Shown piece by piece: positions 24,577 through 32,545 of a stretch of 64,000 nt of DNA. Numbering within the stretch: the stretch's first letter is position 1; each line of letters opens with the position of its first letter. The translations under genes and the position numbers were made by a program. The notes under the pieces were generated by a model. The model was given only the letters and a program-made list of their open reading frames with translations. It was not told where the DNA came from and searched no databases. This stretch comes from Saccharopolyspora indica (GTDB lineage Bacteria > Actinomycetota > Actinomycetes > Mycobacteriales > Pseudonocardiaceae): contig NZ_JAQGLB010000029.1 in NCBI RefSeq assembly GCF_027853965.1, positions 1 through 64,000 of the forward strand, written 5' to 3'.

Positions 24577-25968
24577 GTGACAGCACTCCCCCGGCTCCAC
24601 GTCGAGGTCGTGGAGACCTCCTCGCTGGGCGACCGCAGCTACCTCGCCACCGACGGCCACCGCGCCGTGGTGATCGACCCGCAGCGCGACGTGGACCGCG
24701 TCCTCGCCGCCGCCGGGCGCGCAGGTGCGCGGATCGCGCTGGTCCTCGAAACGCACGTGCACAACGACTACGTCTCCGGCGGCCTGGAGCTGGCCCGGTT
24801 GACCGGAGCCGAGTACGGCATCGCCGCGGCCGACGAAGCGCCGTTCGCGCACCGCCCGCTGCGCGACGGCGACCTGCTGGAGGTCACCGACCGCCTCCGG
24901 GTGCGCGCGGTGGCCACGCCCGGGCACACCTTCCACCACCTGTCTTACGTGCTGGAGGACGCCGGGGAGCCGGTCGGCGTGTTCACCGGCGGCTCGCTGC
25001 TCTACGGCACGACCGGCCGCACGGACCTGCTCGGCGAGCAGCACAGCGTGGAGCTCGCCCGCCACCAGCACCGGTCGGCGCGCAAGCTGGCCGATCTGCT
25101 GCCCGCCGGGGCGCAGATCTGGCCGACGCACGGGTTCGGCAGCTTCTGCTCGGCGACGCAGGCCAGCGGCGACTCCTCGACCATCGGCGAGCAGCGCGCG
25201 GCGAACCCCGCCCTGTCGCTGGCCGAGCAGGACTTCGTCGAGACCACCCTGGCCGGGCTCGACGCCTACCCCGCCTACTACGCGCACATGGGCGCCCGCA
25301 ACATCGCGGGCCCGGCGCCGCTGGACCTCCGCGCACCGGCCGAGGCGACTCCCGGCGAACTGGCCGAGCGCCTGCGGCGCGGCGAGTGGGTGGTGGACCT
25401 GCGCTCCCGCAAGGCCTACGTCGAATCCCACCTGGCGGGCACCGTCAGCCTCGGCCTGGACGGCCCGATGGCGACCTGGCTGGGCTGGATGATCGAGTGG
25501 GGTTCGCCGATCACGCTGGTCGGCGAGTCCGGTGAGCAGATCGCCGACGCCCAGCGCGAGCTGGTGCGCATCGGCATCGACCAGCCCGCCGCGGCCGCGA
25601 CCGGGCAGCCCGCGCAGCTGGCCACCGACACCGCGCAGCTGGTGAGCACGCCGACGGCCACGTTCGCCGAGCTGGCCGCCGCGCTGGGCGGCGATCCCGG
25701 CGGGCTGCCGAGCGCCGACGTCGTGCTCGACGTGCGGACGAACAACGAATGGCGCGACTCGCACGTCGACGGCGCCGTGCACATCCCGCTCTACGAGCTG
25801 GCACGACGCGTCGACGAGGTTCCGGCCGGTTCGGTGTGGGTGCACTGCGGCAGCGGCTACCGCGCCACGGCGGCGGCCTCGCTGCTGGAATCCGCCGGCC
25901 GCACCGCCGTCGTCATCGACGACGCCTTCGCCGCCGCCCGATCCTCCGGCGTCGTCCTGACGTCCTGA
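24577..25968 (+). CDS. persulfide dioxygenase-rhodanese fusion (CstB/BlaF-like)
   Basis: 463 residues. An N-terminal metallo-beta-lactamase domain of persulfide dioxygenase type carries the iron ligands His60, His62, Asp64 (THVHNDYVSGG) and His117 (TPGHTFHH). Two rhodanese-like domains follow: residues about 255-340, where the active-site Cys is absent (LVGESGEQ), and about 365-463 with Cys424 in VHCGSGYR. This matches CstB-type enzymes, which oxidise low-molecular-weight persulfides to sulfite and thiosulfate. GTG start with GGAGG. Under CstR control by the operator just upstream. Confidence 0.88.
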   Translation: MTALPRLHVEVVETSSLGDRSYLATDGHRAVVIDPQRDVDRVLAAAGRAGARIALVLETHVHNDYVSGGLELARLTGAEYGIAAADEAPFAHRPLRDGDLLEVTDRLRVRAVATPGHTFHHLSYVLEDAGEPVGVFTGGSLLYGTTGRTDLLGEQHSVELARHQHRSARKLADLLPAGAQIWPTHGFGSFCSATQASGDSSTIGEQRAANPALSLAEQDFVETTLAGLDAYPAYYAHMGARNIAGPAPLDLRAPAEATPGELAERLRRGEWVVDLRSRKAYVESHLAGTVSLGLDGPMATWLGWMIEWGSPITLVGESGEQIADAQRELVRIGIDQPAAAATGQPAQLATDTAQLVSTPTATFAELAAALGGDPGGLPSADVVLDVRTNNEWRDSHVDGAVHIPLYELARRVDEVPAGSVWVHCGSGYRATAAASLLESAGRTAVVIDDAFAAARSSGVVLTS

Positions 25969-25998
25969 ACCGGCAAGAACCGCACGAGAAGGAGAACC

Positions 25999-26568
25999 AT
26001 GACCGGCCCGTTAGAGTCCGCAGTGGATGTCGCCGATGCCCGGGAGCTGGTGCGCTCCGCACCGCGAACCCGGCTGATCGACGTGCGCACCCCCGGTGAG
26101 TTCGCCGCGGCGCACATCCCGGGATCCCACAACGTTCCGCTCGACGTGCTGCGCGCGCACCACACCGAGCTGACCGCCGAGCACTCCGACCCGGTGGTGC
26201 TCGTGTGCGGATCCGGTGTCCGGGCCGAGGAAGCCCGCGGCCTGCTCGCCGCTGCGGGATTCGCGAAGCTCACCGTCCTCAAGGGCGGCATCGGTGCTTG
26301 GGAGACGCAGGGTGCCCCGGTCTCGCGCGGGCGCGGGAAGTGGGCGATGGAGCGGCAGGTCCGGCTGGCCGCGGGCTCCCTGGTGCTCGCCGGTGTCGTG
26401 GGCAGCGTCGCCGCGCCGAAGCTGAAGTGGCTGGCCGGTTTCATCGGCGCCGGGCTCACCTTCTCCGCGCTGAGCAACACCTGCGGGATGGCCCGGGTGC
26501 TCTCGCAGCTGCCGTACAACCGGACGCCGGAGCAGGACGTGCCGTCGCTGCTCGCGGCCCTGACGTGA
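25999..26568 (+). CDS. membrane-anchored rhodanese (YgaP-like, DUF2892 C-terminus)
   Basis: 189 residues. A rhodanese domain with active Cys70 in VLVCGSGVRA occupies about residues 10-110. A C-terminal hydrophobic pair, roughly residues 118-165, corresponds to the DUF2892 membrane segment seen in YgaP. Such proteins transfer sulfane sulfur at the membrane. Its stop overlaps the start of the exporter gene (TGATG), which suggests sulfur product is handed to the transporter. Confidence 0.85.
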   Translation: MTGPLESAVDVADARELVRSAPRTRLIDVRTPGEFAAAHIPGSHNVPLDVLRAHHTELTAEHSDPVVLVCGSGVRAEEARGLLAAAGFAKLTVLKGGIGAWETQGAPVSRGRGKWAMERQVRLAAGSLVLAGVVGSVAAPKLKWLAGFIGAGLTFSALSNTCGMARVLSQLPYNRTPEQDVPSLLAALT

Positions 26569-27317
26569 TGCTGCCTGCGATCGTCTTCGGCGTCGTGATC
26601 GGCCTTTCCACCGGGCTGCTCGGCGCCGGTGGTTCCATCCTGGCCGTTCCGGCACTGGTGTACGGCGTCGGCCAGCCGCTGAGCACCGCGGTTCCCACCG
26701 CGCTGGTGGTGGTCGCGGCGTCGGCCATCGGCGGCCTGTGCTCCCGCAGCCGGCTGCGGCTGGTGCAGTGGCCGGTGGCGCTGGTGTTCGGGGCCGCCGG
26801 GATTCCCGGCACGATCGGCGGCGCGGCGCTCGGCCGGTCGCTGCCGCAGGACTGGCTGATGCTGGGCTTCGCGGCGCTGATGGTCGTCGTCGCCTCGCGC
26901 ATGTTCCGCGGCAACGACCGCACCGGCGCCCCGGACGGGAACCTGATGCCGAAGACGGCGGCCGCCGGGGCGGGAGTCGGTGTGCTGACCGGGCTTTTCG
27001 GCGTCGGCGGCGGATTCGTCATCGTGCCCGCGCTGACCCTGCTGCTCGGCCTGACCGCGCAGCAGGCCATCGCGAACTCGATGGTGGTGATCACGATCAA
27101 CTCCATCAGCGGGCTGATCGCGCACTCCGGCTCGGCGGCCCAGCTCGACCTCGGCGTGCTGGTGGCCTTCGCGGGCACCGCGATGCTGGTGTCGATCGCC
27201 GCCGCCCGGTTCTCCGGGCGGCTCCCGGCGAGCACCGTCCGCCGCGCGTTCGCCTGGGCCGTGCTGGCCATCGCGGCGGGCGTGGGCATCTCGTCGCTGA
27301 TCGGCCTCGCGGCGTAG
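26568..27317 (+). CDS. TauE/SafE-family sulfite/sulfur exporter
   Basis: 249 residues, nearly all hydrophobic, with the two-repeat TauE/SafE pattern: STGLLGAGGSILAVPALVY in the first half and LTGLFGVGGGFVIVPALTLLLGL in the second, giving about eight membrane helices. Overlap with the rhodanese stop shows translational coupling. In CstR-regulated operons such exporters are thought to remove sulfite, thiosulfate or related anions made by the persulfide dioxygenase. Confidence 0.87.
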   Translation: MLPAIVFGVVIGLSTGLLGAGGSILAVPALVYGVGQPLSTAVPTALVVVAASAIGGLCSRSRLRLVQWPVALVFGAAGIPGTIGGAALGRSLPQDWLMLGFAALMVVVASRMFRGNDRTGAPDGNLMPKTAAAGAGVGVLTGLFGVGGGFVIVPALTLLLGLTAQQAIANSMVVITINSISGLIAHSGSAAQLDLGVLVAFAGTAMLVSIAAARFSGRLPASTVRRAFAWAVLAIAAGVGISSLIGLAA

Positions 27318-27321
27318 CGCG

Positions 27322-27367
27322 GTCGTGAGTGCGCAACGGTGTTCGAACGCCGTTGCGCACTCACGAC
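27322..27367. terminator. 46-bp palindrome, convergent terminator (CGTGAG family)
   Basis: Two 23-bp arms with a single mismatch and no loop, starting GTCGTGAGTGCGCAAC. It lies between the convergent exporter and phosphotriesterase genes and belongs to a four-member family in this window. Confidence 0.75.
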
Positions 27368-27372
27368 ATCTT

Positions 27373-28404
27373 TCACCCGCAGAGCATCCGGGCCGGGTTG
27401 GTGCTGGTGAGCGCTTCGACCCGGTCGACGCCGAGCGCGCGCAGCTGCTCGGCGAAGATCGTCGGGACGTAGGCGAAACCGTTGCCGCCGTGGCGCGTCC
27501 ACATCTGCTTCAGGAAGACGTCGTGGCTGAGCAGCACCTGGTCGCCGTGACCGGCCGCGACGAGCGCGGCCACGCCTGCCGCGGTCGTCGCCGTCGACGG
27601 CGAGGCGCCTTCCTTCGGGAACGTGATGTCCATGCCGATCATGTCGAACTCCAGCCACACCCCGCGCTCGGCCAGCCCGAGCTGGTACGCGGTGTCCGCG
27701 GCCGACGGGTCCAGGTGCGAGAGCACGACGCGATCCGGGGCCACGCCGATCTCGCCGAGCACCACGTCCAGCACCTCGCCGCCGCGGCGCTGCCAGCCGG
27801 GCAGGTGGATCATCAGCGGGACCCCGGGGTGGTCGAGCTGGGCCAGCGCCGCAGCGCGCAGCGAGGCCCGCTCCGCCGGCGTGAAGTCCGGCGACACCCC
27901 GATCTCGCCGATGATCCCCGGCCGGGCGCGGTGCTCGCCGACACCGCCGGTCAGCTCCTCGCCGATGCTCGCCGCCTGCGCCTCGACCGCCCGGGCCGCG
28001 ATGCGCTCGCCCTCGAACTTCTCCAGGTAGGAGCCGCAGCCCATCACGATGTTCAGGCCGGTGCGGCGGGCCACCTCGACCAGCTTGTCGGGGTCGCGGC
28101 CGATCGCGGCGCTGGAGGTGGCGTCGACGATGGTCCGGCCGCCCACCGCCTGGAAGGCCGCGATCTCGCCCAGCACGTCGGCCACCGGCTTGGCGGCCAG
28201 GTTGTCCGCGCAGCAGTACGGGTCGTGCCGCAGCGCCCACGCCGCCCCGGCGTCCACCGCGCGATCCGCCAGGAACTCGCTGAACCCGTAGCTGGGTTCG
28301 TCGCGCACCCCGGACAGGTCGTTGAAGAGGTGCTCGTGCGGCAGGACCAGGCCCAGCTCGGCCGCGGGCACCGGGCCGGTGACGGTCTGCACGGCGCCGG
28401 TCAT
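27373..28404 (-). CDS. phosphotriesterase-family metal hydrolase (Glu-bridged type)
   Basis: 343 residues, an amidohydrolase-fold (beta/alpha)8 barrel of the phosphotriesterase family. Visible metal ligands are His23 and His25 (LPHEHLF), Glu167 (IIGEIG), His200, His230 (VVLSHLD) and Asp295 (LLSHDVF). Glu replaces the carboxylated Lys of true phosphotriesterases, as in E. coli Php and related lactonases. Activity on a lactone or ester is more likely than on organophosphates. The ATG overlaps the transporter stop (ATGA, 28401-28404), so the pair is coupled. Confidence 0.85.
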   Translation of the reverse strand: MTGAVQTVTGPVPAAELGLVLPHEHLFNDLSGVRDEPSYGFSEFLADRAVDAGAAWALRHDPYCCADNLAAKPVADVLGEIAAFQAVGGRTIVDATSSAAIGRDPDKLVEVARRTGLNIVMGCGSYLEKFEGERIAARAVEAQAASIGEELTGGVGEHRARPGIIGEIGVSPDFTPAERASLRAAALAQLDHPGVPLMIHLPGWQRRGGEVLDVVLGEIGVAPDRVVLSHLDPSAADTAYQLGLAERGVWLEFDMIGMDITFPKEGASPSTATTAAGVAALVAAGHGDQVLLSHDVFLKQMWTRHGGNGFAYVPTIFAEQLRALGVDRVEALTSTNPARMLCG

Positions 28405-29399
28405 CGCGGGCCGTCCGCGGTGCGCGAGGGGATCATCCCGATCCCGGCGGCGATCAGCGCGAGCACGGTGCCGATCACGGTGGCCAGGTGGATCGGGTGC
28501 CCGACCGAGGGCACCACCAGGTCCAGCAGCAACGAGCCGACCAGCTGACCGGCCACCGAACCGAGCCCGAGCAGCAGCAGTCCGAGGCCGCGCACCAGCA
28601 GCGCCATGAAACCGATGGACAGCAGGCCCAGCACGCCGCCGGTGTACATCCACCACGTCGGCGGCAGCGAGAACTGCCCGGTGCCCAGCGCCAACCGGAC
28701 CAGCAGCCCGGCGAGCAGCACCACGAACCCGACCAGGAAGTTGAACGTGATCGAGACCAGCATCGAACCGGTCTCCCGCGCCACCGCGGCGTTGCCCGCC
28801 GGCTGCCACCCGGCCAGCAGGCCCGCCACGAACGGCAGGACGGCCAGCGCGATGGCGTGCGGCACGTGGAAGTTCGGCGAGATGGTGACCGCGGTGGCCG
28901 CGACGGCCAGCAGCGCACCGAGGCCGCGGGTGACCGAGATCGGCTGCTTGACCGTGGCCGTGACGCCGATGCGGTCGCAGATCACCCCGGAGATGACCAG
29001 GCCCGCGATCAGCGTGATCTGGAAGACCGCGACGCCGAGCACGCCCACCGAGACGCCCTCGGAGAGCACCACCGCGCCGCCGCACAGCCCGGCCAGGTAG
29101 TTCCACCAGCCGATGCGCTTGCTGCGGATCAGGCGCGGGATGCTCAGCGCCTGCTCGCGCGTGGCGGGTCGCGCGAAGACGATCACCAGCATCAGCACCA
29201 GGCCGCTGCCGAAGGAGATCACGGCGGCGCTGTTGCCGTCGCCGACGGTCGCGCCGAGCGCGCCGTTGACCGCGGACTGCATCGGGCTGAGCATGCCTGC
29301 CAGCACCGTCAGCAGCACCAGGACGGTCGTGGTGGCGCCCCGGGCCGCCCGGCCGGACGCGGCGGGCGGGCTCAGCTCAGGAGCGGGCGTGTTGGTCAT
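28401..29399 (-). CDS. YdcZ/DUF606-type DMT transporter, tandem repeat
   Basis: 332 residues with about ten membrane helices. Each half has the YdcZ pattern (GMLSPMQSAVNGALGATVG in the first, GLLAGWQPAGNAAVARETGS in the second). Single-domain YdcZ proteins are about 140-150 residues, so this is a fused two-domain form. Co-translated with the hydrolase gene downstream, it may import the hydrolase substrate. Confidence 0.8.
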   Translation of the reverse strand: MTNTPAPELSPPAASGRAARGATTTVLVLLTVLAGMLSPMQSAVNGALGATVGDGNSAAVISFGSGLVLMLVIVFARPATREQALSIPRLIRSKRIGWWNYLAGLCGGAVVLSEGVSVGVLGVAVFQITLIAGLVISGVICDRIGVTATVKQPISVTRGLGALLAVAATAVTISPNFHVPHAIALAVLPFVAGLLAGWQPAGNAAVARETGSMLVSITFNFLVGFVVLLAGLLVRLALGTGQFSLPPTWWMYTGGVLGLLSIGFMALLVRGLGLLLLGLGSVAGQLVGSLLLDLVVPSVGHPIHLATVIGTVLALIAAGIGMIPSRTADGPR

Positions 29400-29456
29400 G
29401 GCGGTGCGACTCCCTTGTCGTCCTCGCTGGGTTGCTGCGGATTGCTCTGGACGAGT

Positions 29457-29478
29457 CCTGCCGCACGCGGCCGGCAGG
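29457..29478 (-). terminator. hairpin downstream of the PF07090 gene
   Basis: CCTGCCG pairs with CGGCAGG around an 8-nt loop, between the minus-strand gene ending at 29490 and the transporter start at 29399. Confidence 0.5.
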
Positions 29479-29489
29479 GCCCGGGTGGA

Positions 29490-30239
29490 CTACCGGTCGC
29501 CGGCCAACCAGGTGACCGCCTGGTCGAACAGCCGACGGTACCCGTCCCACTCCAGGAACTCGGCCGGCGCCCAGTGCGGCGAGATGTCCGAGGCGAAGGC
29601 GAGGGTGCGGCCCGCGCCTTCGGTGCGCACCGCCAGCAGCGGCCGCGAGTCGACGGTGGCGAGCACGGTCGCGTCGGGCTTGGCGGTCAGCTTCTGGTAG
29701 CCGAGCAGGACCGGCCACTGCTGGTCCAGGCCCGCGGTGACCGGGTGCTCGGTGCCGGTGAGCTCGCCGAAGACGCCTTCGGGGCTCTCCACCCGGTCGT
29801 CGTAGGGCAGGATCTGCACCGGCAGCACCTCCTCGATCGGCGTGTCGTGGAAGTTCGCCTTGCCCTGGAAGCCCTGGAAGCTGAGGTAGCCGCCGGCCAT
29901 CGCCAGCCCGCCACCGCCGCGCACCCACTCGGCCAGCAGCTTGAGCCGGTTCGGGAACCGGCGCCCCTGGTTGAACACCTGCGGGTGCAGCAGCAGCGAG
30001 TTCGCGCCGATGTCCGACAGGATCACCACGTCGTACTCGCCGAGCTCGTCGAGCGACGCGGGGAAGTCCGTCGCCACCAGGTGCGACGGCAGGTGGACCA
30101 CGTCGTGGCCCGCTCCGCGCAACGCGGCGAGCAACGCCTCGGCGCCGATTTCGAGCTGGGCTCGGTCGATGGCGTCGAAGCCCTTGACGTCGGTGGTCCT
30201 GGCCACCCAGGACTCCCCGGCCAGCAGCACGCGGCTCAA
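29490..30239 (-). CDS. glutamine amidotransferase-like protein (PF07090)
   Basis: About 249 residues. It has the class I glutamine amidotransferase-like fold of the PF07090 group: VLLAGESWV at the start, HDVVHLPSHLVATDFP, EYDVVILSDIGANSLLL, and GGGLAMAGGYLSFQGFQGKANF, where the nucleophilic elbow Cys of true amidotransferases is not evident. The best start is a TTG at 30239 with GGGGAGG before it; longer readings would cover the LacI operators. Members of this family sit beside sugar catabolic genes but have no firm function. It is divergent from the LacI regulator. Confidence 0.72.
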   Translation of the reverse strand: MSRVLLAGESWVARTTDVKGFDAIDRAQLEIGAEALLAALRGAGHDVVHLPSHLVATDFPASLDELGEYDVVILSDIGANSLLLHPQVFNQGRRFPNRLKLLAEWVRGGGGLAMAGGYLSFQGFQGKANFHDTPIEEVLPVQILPYDDRVESPEGVFGELTGTEHPVTAGLDQQWPVLLGYQKLTAKPDATVLATVDSRPLLAVRTEGAGRTLAFASDISPHWAPAEFLEWDGYRRLFDQAVTWLAGDR

Positions 30240-30262
30240 TTCCGCCTCCCCGTTGGAATCGT

Positions 30263-30409
30263 GTTGCGCAAATTTTGCGCTCCTTGTTGCGCAACGTAAT
30301 CCGCACCGAACCGCGCCGTCAAGAGCCCACCTGCGCCGACTTGCCGATACACTGCGCCCAGAGCACACGACGGAAGGGGCGGGGATGACGTTGACGCGCG
30401 TTGCGCAAC
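30263..30409. promoter_or_regulatory. LacI-family operators GTTGCGCAAM (three copies)
   Basis: The 10-bp palindrome GTTGCGCAAC occurs at 30286-30295 and 30400-30409 (inside the lacI-type gene start), with GTTGCGCAAA at 30263-30272. LacI proteins bind short palindromes of this kind and often loop between copies, so autoregulation is likely. Confidence 0.65.
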
Positions 30410-31395
30410 GTGCGCAAGTGTCGACCTCGACGGCGTCGCGATACCTGCGCGGCCAGCTGAAGGTGCAACCCGAGACCGCCGCGCGGATCGACGCCGCCGT
30501 CCGGGAGCTGCACTACGAGGTGCGCCCGGCGGCGGCCGCGGACGGCGCGCGCGAGCACGCGCCGGTCATCGCGCTGATCGTCCCGGAACTGGCCAACCCG
30601 TTCTTCGCCGCGCTGGCCGAGGAGATCGCCACCGCGGCCGCGGTCAGCGGCGCCTCGCTCGTCATCGGCGTCACCGGCAGGCAGGCGCAGCGCGAGGCCA
30701 AGGTCAGCGACTTCGTCGCGGGCACCGAGGACATCGACGGGATGATCTACGTCGGGATGCACCGCGAGAACCCGCGGCTGCTGCAGGCCATCTCCGACGG
30801 GCTGCCGGTGGTCGTCCTGGACGAGGAGATCGCCAACACCAGCGGCGTGGACACCATCGGCGTGGACAACTACGGCGGTGCCTACCAGGCCACCGCCTAC
30901 CTGGCGCAGCTCGGCCACCGGCGCATCGCGCACATCGCCGGGCCGCGCGAGCTGTCCACCACCCGCGACCGGCTGCGCGGCTACCGCGAGGCGATGGAGC
31001 ACGCCGGGCTGGAGGTCGACGAGGCCCTGATCCTGCACGGCCCCTACACCGAGCAGTTCGGCGCGAGCACCTTCCCGTACCTGACCGGCGCCGCGCAGCC
31101 GCCCACCGCGGTGTTCATCGGCAGCGACATCGCCGCGGTCGGCGTCCTCGGCGCCGCCGAGCTGCACGGCCTGAGCATCCCCGAGGACCTCTCGGTGGTG
31201 GGCTGCGACGGCATCCGGGTCGGCGAATGGCTGCGCCCGAAGCTGACCACCCTGCAGCAGCCCGTCGCCGAACTGGCCCGCGGCGCGCTGGAACTCGTCC
31301 ACGCCCGCATCACCGATCCCGGCGGCGGCACCGTGCGGCGGAACCTCCCGCTGCAACTGGTCATCCGCGGTTCCGCGGTCCCGCCCCAGCACTGA
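30385..31395 (+). CDS. LacI-family transcriptional regulator
   Basis: 336 residues. N-terminal HTH (MTLTRVAQRAQVSTSTASRYLRG) lacks the first few residues usual in LacI, then the hinge and periplasmic-binding-like effector domain (VIALIVPELANPFFAALAEEI, VDTIGVDNYGGAYQATAYLAQLGHRRIAHI, VVGCDGIRVGEWLRPKLTTLQQP). It should repress the divergent cassette until an unidentified sugar-like or hydroxyacid ligand binds. Short gap to the M20 peptidase gene makes co-transcription likely. Confidence 0.85.
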   Translation: MTLTRVAQRAQVSTSTASRYLRGQLKVQPETAARIDAAVRELHYEVRPAAAADGAREHAPVIALIVPELANPFFAALAEEIATAAAVSGASLVIGVTGRQAQREAKVSDFVAGTEDIDGMIYVGMHRENPRLLQAISDGLPVVVLDEEIANTSGVDTIGVDNYGGAYQATAYLAQLGHRRIAHIAGPRELSTTRDRLRGYREAMEHAGLEVDEALILHGPYTEQFGASTFPYLTGAAQPPTAVFIGSDIAAVGVLGAAELHGLSIPEDLSVVGCDGIRVGEWLRPKLTTLQQPVAELARGALELVHARITDPGGGTVRRNLPLQLVIRGSAVPPQH

Positions 31396-31407
31396 TCCGG
31401 AGGACCC

Positions 31408-32493
31408 GTGCCCGATCCCATCGAGCTCGCCCAGCAACTGATCCGCCTCGACACCCGCGCGGCGGGCGAGAAGGCCGCCGCCGAACTGCTCGCGCCGCTG
31501 CTGACCGGGGCTGGCTTCGCGGTCACCATCGACGAGCCGCGGCCCGGCCGCGCCAACCTCGTCGCCCGCTTCGGCACCGGCACGCCGATCACCCTCACCG
31601 GGCACCTCGACACGGTTCCCGCCGACCCGGCCACCTGGTCGTTCGACCCGCACAGCGGCGAGATCGACGGCGACCGGCTGCGCGGCCGGGGCAGCAGCGA
31701 CATGAAGGCCGGCGTGGCGGCGATCGTCGCGGCCGCGGTGCAGGCCGCCCGCACCGCTCCCGATGACCTCTCCGCGCAGCTGGTGTTCACCTTCGGCGAG
31801 GAGACCGGCTGCGAAGGCGCCGCCCTGCTGCCCGAGCTCACCCCCAGCCCCGCCTTGCTGGTGGCCGAACCCACGGCGAACCGGATCGTGCTGGGGCACA
31901 AGGGAGTCCTGTGGTTGCGGCTGACCGCGCACGGCCGCAGCGCGCACGGATCGCGCCCGGAGCTCGGTGAGAACGCGCTGGCCGCGCTCGCCGAAACGGC
32001 GGTGCGGATCCACCGCGACGAGAGCTGGCCGGTCAGCCCGACGCACGGCCCGGCCACCGTCAACGTCGGCTCGTTCCACTCCGGCGTGCAGCCGAACCTG
32101 GTGCCCGACCGCGCCGAAATGGTGCTCGACATCCGCACCACGCCGGAGTTCACCGCCGACGACGCCCGCACCGCGATCGCCGGACTGGCCCTGCCCGGCA
32201 CCGAGATCACCGCCGACCTGGACCTCCCGGGCGTGGCGACCAGCGCCGAAGACCCGCTCGCCGGAGCGATCGTGGCGGCGCTGCACCCGGAGAACCCCGA
32301 CCAGCAGCCGGAATACGCCACCTACTTCACCGACGCCTCGGTCCTGGCCCCGGCGCTCGGCTCCCCCGCGGTGATCGTCTACGGCCCGGGCGACCCCGAC
32401 CAGGCCCACGTCAGCGACGAGACCTGCTCGGTCGCGGCCACCCGCGAAGCCACCGAAGCCATCACACGCCTGCTCACCACCGTCCGCTTCTGA
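31408..32493 (+). CDS. M20-family metallodeacylase (ArgE/DapE type)
   Basis: 361 residues. The di-zinc centre is visible as His66 and Asp68 (GHLDTVP), Asp98 (GRGSSDMKAG) and Glu131/Glu132 (GEETG, general base and ligand). A lid domain follows with AHGRSAHGSRPELGENA. Length and motifs match acetylornithine deacetylase/succinyl-diaminopimelate desuccinylase relatives. It lies 12 bp after lacI, outside any amino-acid biosynthesis context, so it more likely removes an acyl group from the compound that the cassette degrades. Confidence 0.83.
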   Translation: MPDPIELAQQLIRLDTRAAGEKAAAELLAPLLTGAGFAVTIDEPRPGRANLVARFGTGTPITLTGHLDTVPADPATWSFDPHSGEIDGDRLRGRGSSDMKAGVAAIVAAAVQAARTAPDDLSAQLVFTFGEETGCEGAALLPELTPSPALLVAEPTANRIVLGHKGVLWLRLTAHGRSAHGSRPELGENALAALAETAVRIHRDESWPVSPTHGPATVNVGSFHSGVQPNLVPDRAEMVLDIRTTPEFTADDARTAIAGLALPGTEITADLDLPGVATSAEDPLAGAIVAALHPENPDQQPEYATYFTDASVLAPALGSPAVIVYGPGDPDQAHVSDETCSVAATREATEAITRLLTTVRF

Positions 32494-32497
32494 CCAG

Positions 32498-32545
32498 GGT
32501 CGTGAGCGCGCAACAGCGCTCGAACACTGCTACGCGCTCACGACC
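32498..32545. terminator. 48-bp palindrome, convergent terminator (CGTGAG family)
   Basis: Arms of 24 bp beginning GGTCGTGAGCGCGCAAC with two or three mismatches and no loop. It overlaps the stop of the acyl-CoA ligase and lies between convergent genes. Confidence 0.72.
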
